Origin: Ascoidea tarda (nom. inval.)
Taxonomy: Eukaryota; Ascomycota; Saccharomycetes; Ascoideales; Ascoideaceae
Reading direction: 5' to 3'
Assembly: GCA_030560485.1 (NCBI GenBank)
Contig: JAKTTS010000255.1
Location: 1-21,848 of the forward strand
DNA length: 21,848 bases
Shown: one piece after another, positions 1 through 9,274 of the stretch
Numbering within the stretch: the first letter of the stretch is position 1
Layout: every line of letters begins with the position of its first letter
The notes under the pieces: generated by a model
What the model was told of the DNA's origin: nothing
What the model saw: only the letters and a program-made list of their open reading frames with translations
Database searches by the model: none
Position numbers and translations under genes: made by a program

Positions 1-53
<53 letters not shown>
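1..53 (+). repeat. (AAT)n microsatellite coding poly-Asn
   Basis: About 17 AAT triplets run from the left edge and are read in frame as Asn codons of the pogo/CENP-B-type gene. The repeat continues outside the window, so its full length is unknown. Confidence 0.95.
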
Positions 54-57
<4 letters not shown>

Positions 58-3000
58 GCAATAACAACCGCACTAACAACAGCAACGGTAGCAATATTAC
101 CAACAATCTTCAGAACCAGAATCAAACGCTGAGCCGGTTGATCAATGTTGCGAATGGAAATAATAATTCTGCAAAAGTTTCTTCAAAGAATAATAATCTC
201 ATCAGCATTGATAACAATAACCCTGAAAACTCGTTGCTTCCGGCTCAAGACGAACTAACAATAACTGAGGATAACAAGTTGCCAAGAGCCACTCTACAAC
301 AAAAAATTGAGGTTCTAGATTGGCACAATGCTAGTGAAAGGAAATGTCAACAGACCACAGTTAACCATTTTAGAAATTTCAAAAAATTTTCCATAACTAA
401 ATCAACTTTTAATAGATGGGTAAAAGAAGAAGCAAAATTAAGAAAAGACTTTAAAAATTTGAGTTTTAATTATAGAAATATTTACAAAACAAAACCGAAT
501 TTGAAAAACCCTGAAATCAACAGGGCTTTGGAATTATTTTACGAACAGAGTCTATATGAAAATAATATTGACCAAATCTCGGAAAGATTATTGCTTAAAA
601 AATATGAAACTTATGCCTTATTATTCGACCCAAATTTTGATGTGACAAAAGCAAAAAAATCAAATGGTTGGTTACATCATTTTAAAAAGAAAAATTCTTT
701 GAAAAAAAATCTAATCTTGGACTTTTTCAAAGACCAAGAACCAATTTTTAATACCAAATATCTCAATGCAGAAAAAATTAGAATTAAAAACATTTTAAAA
801 AATTACAATTTTAACGATGTTTATCATTTTGATGAATATGCGGTGACATCTGATTTACCTGGCTTGAAAAACTTCGATGATAAAAAAGTAAACACCATCA
901 AACTAATTGTCGGTTTATGTGTTAATGCCACTGGTTCCAACCTATTAGATCCTTTGATCATTGGTAAGGAAGCTTATAAAGATGAGTTGAAATTGTCTAA
1001 TTTCAATAATTATTTTCAAAATTTTTCAATTAATATCACAAACGAAATTTTCCACGAGTTTATTTCAAATTGGGATCATACAATCCACGAAAATACCCCA
1101 GATAGAAAAATAGCTCTTTTGGTTAATTGTTTATATCCCCACATTATACCAAGAGATAACTTGAAAAATATCGACATCTACTATTTCAGCCCTAATTTTA
1201 TATCAAATCTAACCTATCCCGCTGATATGTTTAATGACAATTTAAACTCTTTTGGTTCTCCAGGCTTGAATGAGTATAATACTTATGATAATCAAAGTCA
1301 AGCCATGAACAATATTAATATTTCTCTTTCTCAAGGTCTCTCTGGAAATGGTAACAATAACAATAATAATAATAGCATTATGGGTCAAAGTTCCTTGTCA
1401 AATCATGCAATGTCCTCTCCTCATGTTACTGGAAGACGCTCTTATTTAAACCCCCCAAGCATTCCTTATCGATCGAAAAACAGCACTATTTTACTAAGCT
1501 CAAATGTTAAGAAACTAAATAAATTGGATATCCAACCTTTAAATTTAGGAATTTCAAGAATTTTCAAGAATTCTTTTAAATTGAATTTATTTCAGTTTTA
1601 TTTAGCGCAGTTTATTTGTTACGATGAATATAGTAATGACAACTCTTCAATTTCAAATATGAAACTTTCAATTCCTGATAATTTTGAGCAGGTTATTATT
1701 GGTAATTTTAATCCTGAAGCCGTTACAAAAATTATGAATAGCATTACTGAAATTGATTTAATTTATTTTGTTATTGATGCTTGGAAGAAATTCAAGTTTC
1801 AAAATGAAAAATTTGAAAAAAATAACAATAAAGCTAAAGAATCAGAAAAAAGATTAAATACTCCCGTTAATAGTTCATTTTCTGAGCATTTAAATAATTT
1901 GTTAAGCTCAACTGCTGCAAATAATTTAGCTCATGGAAATGAACTTCTAAGGTCCAATATTGTTTCTAATTGTTTTAGAAACAGTGATATCCTACAATTA
2001 AATAGAATTAACTTGACAGGTGATATCAATTCTAGTTTGATCAATCCGATTGTTTACTCTGATTATCAACAAGAAATCCAACTTTTGAAATTACTAAAAA
2101 TTTTTGAAAATAATGGTATTATTAGATTAGTTAAGCCTAAAAGAAACAATGCAGATTTTGCAAGTGTTGCAAGTATTCTTCCAAATCTACTTAACAATAG
2201 ATTGATTAACTTAAATAGAGAAACTGCTAATCATTTGATTATTGAGCCCTTAGAAATTGAAGATATTTTGTTTCCCAACGAAGAATTTGTGATCAACAGA
2301 CATTTAAGTGATGAAGAAATTGTTGATTTAGTCAAAGAAGAAATGAGCAGCTATAATGTAATGCAAGAGGAAATGAAAAAGAATTCTGTAGATATAAACA
2401 AGATAAGAGATAAACGAAAGAAAGATAAGGTTTCAAGAGGGTTGAATAACATGGAGATTGATTCTCAATTACAAGAAGTTGACAAGTCTAATCAACTTGA
2501 TAATCTTGAAGATGAGTTCGTTGAAGTTGAAGAAGATGATTTCAAAGAAAATATTGATGAGTTATTAATCATATCCAAGTTATTTAATAATAAGGTGAAT
2601 TCGTTTTTATCAAATAATAGCAAAAGACATTTCCCTCAATCCAATTATTATTTCAAAAAGTTTTTAAATTCTTTTATCTCAGAGTCTAATGATATTATCT
2701 TAAAATCAGATAGATTCAGTGTTTTTCACGATTTAGATTCTTATGGCAGATTTGGCACTAATACTACTGATAGTTTCAATGTTTTGAATAAAAAGAGCAT
2801 ACAAAAAAAGTATAAAAAAAAGAATAAATTAGGATTGACTAATATTCATCATGATAGTTTAAGAGATTCATCCACTTCAATATCTGAATCAACAGGTCAA
2901 AAACGAAAGTTAGGTCCTATCAATACTTTAAATAAAAGGTCGAAAACTGGAGATTCTTTGGATGCAGATATGGACCAGGTTATAGATTCTGGGATGAATT

Positions 3001-3104
3001 TGAATGATCCTAATATGGACCCAAATATGGATCCCAACATGGATCCCAATATGAACGATCCAAATAACAATGTCAATCGAATTTCCAGTTTAATTCATGC
3101 ATAA
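1..3104 (+). CDS. Pogo/CENP-B-type DNA-binding protein, transposase-derived (5' end outside window)
   Basis: The frame is open from base 3 to the stop at 3104 (1033 visible residues) with no usable ATG before the first domain, so the true start lies left of the window. After a poly-Asn lead come a CENP-B/psq-type helix-turn-helix (about nt 294-440), a second Tc5/CENP-B-type HTH (about 495-720) and a DDE_1-like core (about 780-1640). The core shows HFDEYAV (Asp codon 831-833), LLVNCLYPH (Asn at 1125-1127 where pogo enzymes have Asp) and IQPLNLGISRIFK (Asn at 1542-1544 where they have Asp). It is split by a 100-residue Asn/Ser-rich insertion. An acidic, coiled-coil-like stretch and NMDP repeats follow. 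The DDE family comes from pogo transposons; S. cerevisiae Pdc2 is a comparable domesticated member. With two of three catalytic Asp replaced, I infer a host DNA-binding or transcription factor, not an active transposase. Targets unknown. Confidence 0.8.
3012..3053 (+). repeat. 12-bp coding repeat (NMDP)
   Basis: Three 12-bp units of the form AAT-ATG-GAY-CCN, plus half a fourth, encode NMDPNMDPNMDPNM near the C-terminus of the pogo/CENP-B-type protein. The third-position differences between units suggest the array is not very recent. Confidence 0.85.
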
Positions 3105-3396
3105 TAAAAATCATTTATTTTTTGCTTGAATTCTTTTTTTATCATGATTTGTAGTTTATTATCTTTTATATGAAGAGTGTTCGTAAATTTGTTTGTTTAA
3201 TTTTTCATTTTTTTTATTTCAGCAAGAATTATCTGTGTTTCATAGCTTTTGAAAGCTTTGATGGTGTTTTTTTTCAATTTTTTGTATTTATAATTTTTTG
3301 TGTTTATAATTTTTTAGTTTATTTTATGAATCTCATTTTAGGTTTTTTATCAGTGATTTATCACTGATATTTGTTTGTATTATAGAAGTGTCTTTT
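3105..3396. other. Convergent 3' intergenic region with a perfect hairpin
   Basis: T-rich DNA between the stops of two converging genes. It holds a perfect 9-bp inverted repeat with a 4-base loop at 3348-3369 (TATCAGTGA, TTTA, TCACTGATA). It probably carries both 3' UTRs. I see no credible gene. Confidence 0.7.
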
Positions 3397-4809
3397 CTAA
3401 ATATTAGAAATAGCTTCTTCGTAAGTTGGTGGGGGAGTAATCGCAAGACCATTAACTGGATTTATGGTAAATGGGCTTCTATTGGAATTACTCAAGATAT
3501 TTCTTTGAATAGGAGGATTGTAGTCTACACAATGATTGTTATTTGAATAGCTTTCAATGGCGAGGTTTCTATAGGAATTTGCATTGTTAATAATGTAAAT
3601 ATGCTGAGTTAATTTAGAAGAAGAGTGTGAACCAATACCAACGAAGTAAGTGGACGAAACTACGAGTTCATATTTTCGAGATATATTGTTTAGAGAAAAT
3701 GTTGGAATGATTGATCTTGGTAATATAAAATTTTTATAGAGATGTTTAGGAACCTTCAAATGATACGAATTTGTTTCTTTGTACTCTGTGCATTTGTTAA
3801 TATTTAACTTTATATGATTGTTATTAGTAAAAGAAATTAGTTTTAAATTTTCCCTGAATGATCTGCTAAAATCATTTCCTTTCAAAAAGGTATAAACTAT
3901 TAATTTGATTTCAAAACTTTTTAAAAATATTTTTTGCAAGCCAAAAGAAGTGTAATGATTTGGGGGGTCTTTAAAGATTAAATATAGTTCAAAGGGAAGT
4001 CTTTCATTTATTGTTAAAATAGGATCTTTTTTGAATTTGATAGCAAAATCAAATGAGAAATTATTATTTAGATAACAAACATTATTTAAAGAAACATTTT
4101 GTGATACAGTTTTAGGTATTGTTATGTTTAAATTACTGTTTGAGTTAATGTTATTATATTCAAATTTCTTCAATTGAAGATTTTTGAGTGGACTTAAACT
4201 TGAACTCATGGGAAGAAACCAAATATTTCTTTTAAATTTGAGATTTAATGTATAAATAGGTCTATTGACAATGCATTCAAGATAGTAATAAATCTTGAAT
4301 GAACCATTGGTAAAAGAATTTAAAATAGTTGTTTTGTAAGTTGATGGAGGTAAAACAGTTCTTTTTTTAATTGGGATTATGTTTTCTATATGGTTATTAG
4401 TGAAATAAAAAGGATTAAAATCAGAATTAAAGACCTCAAAGGAATTTTTGTTATTGTTTGTATTATGTGAAAGATCATAAGGAATTGAATCAAACTGAAA
4501 ATCGTAATTATATTCTCCAGGTTTAAATGAAGATTTTGTTTTAATATATATTTTTTTTCTAACATCCAAGAATTTGAAATCATTTTGATGAAAATTTAGA
4601 TCGTTTCCTAATTTTTTTATTGAAACTTTTGAAATACCAACTAGTTTAATGATAATTGAGTTAATGATAATTTTTTTCTTTATATTTAATTTGACTTGAC
4701 CAGAAATGCCCTCAAGGTTAGAATAACACTTCACCAGGGTTAATTCATCATTTGAATATGATCCTATGGAATCATTAAGTTCAATTAAAACAGAATAATC
4801 AGAAAACAT
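3397..4809 (-). CDS. Alpha-arrestin-like protein with C-terminal PPxY (Art10-like, copy A)
   Basis: 470 residues from an ATG at 4809. The N-terminal half looks like an arrestin_N fold: SGQVKLNIKKKIIINSIIIKLVG, written here as separate strands SGQVKL and IIIKLVG, then PGEYNYDFQFDSIPYDL. The C-terminal half has the arrestin_C pattern around DPILTINERLPFELYL and ELVVSSTYFVGIG. The last residues carry PPPTYEEA, a PPxY motif (460-463) of the kind bound by WW domains of the Nedd4-type ligase Rsp5. Yeast alpha-arrestins recruit Rsp5 to plasma-membrane transporters for ubiquitination and endocytosis. The closest remembered relative is Art10, partly from the pattern LIVYTFLKG. It is a tandem paralogue of the next gene, with the same strand and order of motifs. 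Exact orthology and cargo are not determined. Confidence 0.75.
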   Translation of the reverse strand: MFSDYSVLIELNDSIGSYSNDELTLVKCYSNLEGISGQVKLNIKKKIIINSIIIKLVGISKVSIKKLGNDLNFHQNDFKFLDVRKKIYIKTKSSFKPGEYNYDFQFDSIPYDLSHNTNNNKNSFEVFNSDFNPFYFTNNHIENIIPIKKRTVLPPSTYKTTILNSFTNGSFKIYYYLECIVNRPIYTLNLKFKRNIWFLPMSSSLSPLKNLQLKKFEYNNINSNSNLNITIPKTVSQNVSLNNVCYLNNNFSFDFAIKFKKDPILTINERLPFELYLIFKDPPNHYTSFGLQKIFLKSFEIKLIVYTFLKGNDFSRSFRENLKLISFTNNNHIKLNINKCTEYKETNSYHLKVPKHLYKNFILPRSIIPTFSLNNISRKYELVVSSTYFVGIGSHSSSKLTQHIYIINNANSYRNLAIESYSNNNHCVDYNPPIQRNILSNSNRSPFTINPVNGLAITPPPTYEEAISNI

Positions 4810-5374
4810 TTTTTTAAAAAAAAAATGATTTTAATTATCCAATCAAGAATATTAAAAAAATTAGTACATCGACATAGACATTGATAAACAATTGAAAATT
4901 GTTTCTGTATATTTTTCTAAGATCAAAATTAATAACAACACAACTCCCCAAACCAAAATTGTATTTGTGGCATTTTCGTGCAAAATTTAAACTTCATTTT
5001 CTCATGCATTTTCTCATTCAATTTAAGATATTACTTTTCATTAGCAGTTGCTCAATAAATGATCCATGACCTATTATTTCATACAAACAATCTGAAGCAC
5101 CAACATAGCACAAGTAAATCAAATATGCTAACAAAACTAACTCGAAATCTGTATATTCAACAGATTATTTGAAAAAGAAATTGAGCGATCTCAAGCAAAA
5201 TACACAGCATCATAAAGAACTTTTCTGTTGTCGCCTTTTTGAGCTGAATTGTTTTCTTTAACTTCTAAGAACGCGGTTACCCTCACCTTGGTTTGCGTTG
5301 GAATCGCTAACAAAAGCAGAGGAGGGTAAGCATATTTTTGTGGGAAAAGGTGTATCATTATAAAACGCTACAAG
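4810..5374. promoter_or_regulatory. Intergenic region between tandem arrestin genes
   Basis: 565 bases holding the 3' flank of arrestin copy B and the promoter of copy A. An inverted pair of 8-mers, TTACCCTC (5277-5284) and GAGGGTAA (5322-5329), lies close behind the copy-B stop. The TTACCC core resembles a Reb1 site (TTACCCG) but is not an exact match at the seventh base. No RNA gene or further ORF is convincing. Confidence 0.5.
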
Positions 5375-6985
5375 CTATCTCTGGCTCCCGTGGTTCTCGA
5401 TATAGGCCTCAGGATCCAACATCATACGCTTGACGTCGTGGCTAACAGAAGCAGAAACATAGGAAGAATGGTCGTTGAGTAGATGGACTGTTGAGGCACA
5501 TATAATGTTTGCAAATTCATTTGGATCATTGTCGTTTTCCACGTAATGGCAAATTCTTGCAGTGAGTTTGATCTCGTACTTCCTGCAGAGATTTCTCAAG
5601 CAAAAGGTGGGAGGGATTTCTTTGGGCAAAACATACTCTCTGTAGGTTTCAATGGGAACCAAAAAACGAAAAAGATTATCAACAGGATTTCTAATGGCAT
5701 CTTCCATATTCATTAGGATTGGCTCTCTATTTTGGTTATCTTCAGGTTGGATTAGATGTATTAGTTCTCTGAAGGAGCTAGTGGTGTCATCATCGGCCTT
5801 CAAGTAAGTGCAGGCAATTAAATCTAGTGTGAGATCATCAATTAATAGTTTATGCACACCTTGATCAATATAATAGTCTGGTGGATCTCGGAAGGTGAAA
5901 TATAAAGCAAAAGGTAGAGTTTCGCCCACGATCATAATAGGATCATGATTGAACCTCAAATAAAAGTTTGTTCTAAAATATTTTTCACTGCTATTTTTGA
6001 TTTTCACTGAAAGAGTATTAGATAAATCTCCAACAATCGGGTTATTAACTAAATCAGTGGAATTGAGTGGATCAACTTCATTAATTATATCAACAGGGTT
6101 ATCGAGAGTAATTGGACTAATGGTTCGGGGAACAATAGGGGGAAGGGAGTATATATTATTAACAGTACGATGCTGTGAAATAGGAGGATCTTCTTTGCGA
6201 AACCTGCTAGGGGAATCTGGAATATTCATATCAATTAAGTCGTCGTCAAAAAAAATTGACCTATATCTTCTCAAACCCAAACGAGTGAGTGGATTTTTAT
6301 TGATAGGAAGATATGAGAATGTTTTAGAAGTACTAATATTAGAATGGTAAAAAGATCTGATGATAGTGAGTTGCAAGTAATAATATACTTCAAGTGTAGC
6401 ATCTCCAAAGGAATTTGATAAATGAGTTTTTGCAGTTGTCAAAGGTAAACTGTTATAAACTTTAACAATATCTGTATCCAACAATTCATCATATCTATAA
6501 ATTTTATACTCAAAGGAATTAATTCTAGAGTGAAAAAAATCATAACAATTCTGGCCATGAACATTTATTTTCAATTCATCACCAGATTCGTTTTCATGGG
6601 CATCTTCATTGGGAGATTGTTGGGGATCATGAGGATCGTAATTATAAGAAATCGGATCAAACTTAAATTTATAAATGTGATCCCCAGACTTTATTTTTTT
6701 CTGTATCCTAGATAATTGTTTATTAATTTCCAAAAACTTTACAGAAAGGGCTTTTGGTTGATAGTGATCTTTTCTTTTTCTCCTCAAAATTTTTGACATA
6801 CCTACTAACTTGATCGACATTGATTTGATAGTCATTCTTGTTTTTAGTTTTAAATTAACCTGGCCACTGATGGGTTCAAGATTTGTATAGATCCTCCCTT
6901 CGGGTAGAACATTATTTGAATATCTAAAAATCGGGTCATCTAACTCAATTGAAACATTTGTAAATGAAGGCTTCTTTACCAACAT
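5375..6985 (-). CDS. Alpha-arrestin-like protein (Art10-like, copy B)
   Basis: 536 residues from an ATG at 6985. It is collinear with the downstream arrestin: both start with a conserved ELDDPI/ELNDSI strand, then TNLE-ISGQV, IKLVGMSK, a KSGDHIYKFKFD strand, and later DPIMIVGETLPFALYFTFRDPP. LTLDLIACTYLKADD recalls the equivalent strand in S. cerevisiae Art10. Unlike copy A it has no PPxY at its C-terminus; its only PPxY is PPDY (368-371), which lies in a loop of the C-terminal arrestin domain where copy A has PPNH. It also carries an acidic insertion (about 120-140) and a long linker (about 245-325) rich in Asp, Pro and Asn. Presumed role: Rsp5-adaptor type endocytic sorting, perhaps with altered ligase binding. 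Membership in the arrestin fold is fairly secure; function is inferred. Confidence 0.75.
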   Translation of the reverse strand: MLVKKPSFTNVSIELDDPIFRYSNNVLPEGRIYTNLEPISGQVNLKLKTRMTIKSMSIKLVGMSKILRRKRKDHYQPKALSVKFLEINKQLSRIQKKIKSGDHIYKFKFDPISYNYDPHDPQQSPNEDAHENESGDELKINVHGQNCYDFFHSRINSFEYKIYRYDELLDTDIVKVYNSLPLTTAKTHLSNSFGDATLEVYYYLQLTIIRSFYHSNISTSKTFSYLPINKNPLTRLGLRRYRSIFFDDDLIDMNIPDSPSRFRKEDPPISQHRTVNNIYSLPPIVPRTISPITLDNPVDIINEVDPLNSTDLVNNPIVGDLSNTLSVKIKNSSEKYFRTNFYLRFNHDPIMIVGETLPFALYFTFRDPPDYYIDQGVHKLLIDDLTLDLIACTYLKADDDTTSSFRELIHLIQPEDNQNREPILMNMEDAIRNPVDNLFRFLVPIETYREYVLPKEIPPTFCLRNLCRKYEIKLTARICHYVENDNDPNEFANIICASTVHLLNDHSSYVSASVSHDVKRMMLDPEAYIENHGSQR

Positions 6986-6994
6986 TATTCAAGC

Positions 6995-7029
6995 AAAATA
7001 AAATAAAATAAAATAAAATAAAATAAAAT
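6995..7029. repeat. (AAAAT)7 microsatellite in the arrestin B leader
   Basis: Seven perfect AAAAT units lie 9 bases upstream of the arrestin B ATG. In the mRNA sense they read (ATTTT)7, so they probably fall in the 5' UTR or core promoter. Confidence 0.9.
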
Positions 7030-7670
7030 ACAGAATAGCAAAAAACTAGCCCAGGCTAGGTAGAAATAAATGAAAAATAAAAATAAAAAAATGACATGAT
7101 AATTTTGTATTTATATACTTGTTTGTAGCGAGATATATTTTTGTATTTTTGATTTTTGTGCTGTAAAAGATCGTTTTCTTAACGAATTTGGAATCTCATC
7201 AAAAAATCACCAGCACAAAAAGGACAGTTACCCTCTGTGGAATATCAGTGGAAACACCATACTAAAGAAAGAGAGGGCAACACGGACACTAAACTCCAGA
7301 AAGAAACAAAAAGCAAATGATACAAACCACAATTACTGCCCAATTTGAAAGGAGCTGGAGCAATGTTTTAAAAAGTGGTTTGATGTACAGTTTTGTGAAA
7401 ACTCTGATGAATCATTTACATAGCAAAGAGGTGTACTCATCACCCACACTTTAAAATAGTGCTTTTTGGAAAGTGCACGAAAGTGAGACCCTAATATATC
7501 ACCACAACCTTAGAACCTCAAAACCTAGCAGCTACCCATATAGGCAAGAAATTGTTACCCAACTTGTGTTTGATAAGCGCCAAATTAATAAGACAACTAT
7601 TTCGAGTTTACCATTGGCTTTATTATCAAATTTTATCAGCAATAGAAAAACTTGTCAATTATTTCTGTTT

Positions 7671-7703
7671 GATTTCGGTCTGATTTCGGTCTGATTTCAG
7701 TCT
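7671..7703. repeat. 11-bp tandem repeat, three copies
   Basis: Three head-to-tail units GATTTCGGTCT, GATTTCGGTCT and GATTTCAGTCT, the third with one change. They end 7 bases before an exact TTACCCG site. Confidence 0.85.
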
Positions 7704-7710
7704 GTGAGAG

Positions 7711-7717
7711 TTACCCG
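7711..7717 (+). promoter_or_regulatory. Reb1-type site TTACCCG
   Basis: An exact match to the general regulatory factor Reb1 consensus. It lies 726 bases upstream of arrestin B and 154 bases past the YIF1 stop, so it could act as an upstream element or as a roadblock terminator. A 7-mer match alone is weak evidence. Confidence 0.35.
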
Positions 7718-7871
7718 ATTGTGTTAATGTGTGCAGAATGCTAGCATAACTGAAAGAGGGTAATTGTTAGGTTTCATGCTTTGACATTTTGAAGATAAAT
7801 AGAAATGAAAACGATAGTTTATTGATACATCATCGGCTGTGATTTCTGGTTTGTTTAAATATAATTATAAA

Positions 7872-8996
7872 TTATGCTAAGAAGAACATTATGATCATCT
7901 GAACTATAAAACTATAACAAAAGAGAAAATAAATTCTTCGTTGTCTTTGCTTTTGTTGAATTGTTTGAGCACTGTTGTTCACCAAACCATTACCGAGAAA
8001 AATGTATTTTAAAGATCTCATTAAAAAAAATTCGAATGAAAAATTCAATAATAGTATAGTCAAATAGTAAAAAATATTAGTCAATGAAAAAATTGATGAA
8101 TTTAGATTCGCATTTGACAATGAACTGACTGAGAGAAACTGTTTTAGCAACAATATTAATATTAATGGAATAAATTTATAATTTGAATAACAAACCAAAT
8201 CCAAATTTTTAGACTCGTTATTCAATAAATATAAAAACAATTTCAAAATCAAGAAGTCTATGATTTGAATAATAAGTATTTTAGTGGACGAATAACCGAA
8301 TAGTTCCGGATGGAAATTACCAGACAATCCACTGATAACTGCCAATAGAAAAATATAGGTTATGTAACCCATTATTGGAAGATATAAATCGGGCGCATTG
8401 ATATCAAAAATTGGAGAAGAAAAATTGTCAAATTTATTGCCTTTTGAATCAATTGATTGGTTCATTTGTCTCAACCACGATTTATTTTTATATGGAAACA
8501 AGATCAAAAAAATCTTTCTTAAAACATAATCGTTGGAAACTTTGAAATAATATTTTAAATCGTCAGAGGTTTGAGAGTTAATCTGTAAATAGTTTTTAAA
8601 ATTGGAATCAATATAGGATTTTCCTGCCAACATAGCAGATTCATTGATCAAGGGATTACCAAACAAGTTTGGCATGAATTGAGAAGAAGCTGAAGCATTT
8701 GGATTAGCTGATTGCTGTTGTGCCTGTTGCTGCTGCTGTTGGAATTGCTGTTGGAACTGGGTCTGGGACAGTTGCTGCTGCTGTTGTGATTGGAATTGTC
8801 CCTGGAATTGAGGTTGAGCCTGAGGGATAGCAGTCTGGTTGTTGGCGAATTGGTTAAGATAAGGAGATTGGTAGTTTGTGGATCGGTTTCTCTGGTGTGT
8901 TTGTTGGTCGAGTCCCTGGTTCATGAGAATACTGGACGTGGGAAGAGCAGGGTGTGTTGGCTGAGGATGGAGAATGTTGTTCTGGCTGTTGTACAT
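7872..8996 (-). CDS. YIF1: Yif1 homologue, ER-Golgi membrane protein
   Basis: 374 residues from an ATG at 8996; S. cerevisiae Yif1 is about 314, and the excess is an N-terminal Gln-rich tract (57-99). The family core begins near residue 111 with the patterns LFGNPLINESAMLAGKSYI and YYFKVSNDYVLRKIFLILFPY, followed by APDLYLPIMGYITYIFLLA. About five membrane segments follow (about 206-226, 238-257, 274-292, 302-325, 354-374), the last ending at the C-terminus, as in Yif1/YIPF proteins. Yif1 pairs with Yip1 and binds Ypt-family Rab GTPases in COPII vesicle traffic. The gene is divergent from TYS1 over 278 bases. The Gln tract uses mixed CAG/CAA codons. Confidence 0.92.
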   Translation of the reverse strand: MYNSQNNILHPQPTHPALPTSSILMNQGLDQQTHQRNRSTNYQSPYLNQFANNQTAIPQAQPQFQGQFQSQQQQQLSQTQFQQQFQQQQQQAQQQSANPNASASSQFMPNLFGNPLINESAMLAGKSYIDSNFKNYLQINSQTSDDLKYYFKVSNDYVLRKIFLILFPYKNKSWLRQMNQSIDSKGNKFDNFSSPIFDINAPDLYLPIMGYITYIFLLAVISGLSGNFHPELFGYSSTKILIIQIIDFLILKLFLYLLNNESKNLDLVCYSNYKFIPLILILLLKQFLSVSSLSNANLNSSIFSLTNIFYYLTILLLNFSFEFFLMRSLKYIFLGNGLVNNSAQTIQQKQRQRRIYFLFCYSFIVQMIIMFFLA

Positions 8997-9274
8997 GGCT
9001 GTTTTGATGCTGTTTTAGTGCTGTTTGCTTTGGAGCTGTTGGACTTGCTGCTTTTGAAGCGTGGAGCTTCAGGAAAAAGGTGAGTTGTTAAGTCTGCAGA
9101 ATCACGTGGAGATGACTCTTTGATCTTCGCCTGTTTGGGCGTAATTTTTCACTTGTAAGCAGCGACTTGAGAATGATTTGGCTTTAGGTTATCTTTATCT
9201 TTATCTTTATTTTTATTGTTATCTTCACCTTCATATTCATCTTTGTTTTTGCTGTGTCAATTTTAACCGTCAAA
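8997..9274. promoter_or_regulatory. Divergent YIF1/TYS1 promoter
   Basis: 278 bases between two divergent start codons. It contains a palindromic CACGTG E-box (9103-9108; Cbf1/Pho4 type) and, 4 bases on, TGACTC (9113-9118; Gcn4 core). Next to TYS1 there is a pyrimidine-rich CTTTAT-repeat leader (about 9190-9250), typical of highly expressed yeast genes. Confidence 0.6.
9113..9118 (+). promoter_or_regulatory. Gcn4-type site upstream of TYS1
   Basis: ATGACTC, the half-and-core of the Gcn4 element, about 160 bases before the TYS1 ATG. General amino-acid control of aminoacyl-tRNA synthetase genes would fit, but this is inferred from a 7-base match. Confidence 0.4.

Larger units (their letters stand above)
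6986..7871. promoter_or_regulatory. Long intergenic region: arrestin B promoter and YIF1 3' flank
   Basis: 886 bases without a convincing gene, the longest such gap in the window. It holds TTACCCTC at 7228-7235, an exact Reb1-type TTACCCG at 7711-7717, GAGGGTAA at 7756-7763 and three 11-bp tandem repeats at 7671-7703. I looked for tRNA B-boxes and box C/D patterns and saw none that hold up. It may be a long upstream regulatory region for arrestin B. Confidence 0.5.

Noticed and set aside
3170-3367. 65-residue hydrophobic ORF beginning with ATG
   Set aside because: It lies in a T-rich 3' spacer; Phe/Ile/Val-rich composition is what T-rich DNA gives in any open frame. No motif or context.
7473-7694. 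73-codon open frame in the long arrestin B/YIF1 gap
   Set aside because: Starts with GTG, has no recognisable motif, and ends inside the 11-bp repeat; yeast genes start with ATG.
6986-7871. Search for a tRNA or snoRNA in the long gap
   Set aside because: A CTGATGA string near 7404 suggested a box C, but no paired D box or stem was found, and there is no tRNA B-box (GGTTCRA) with a matching A-box.
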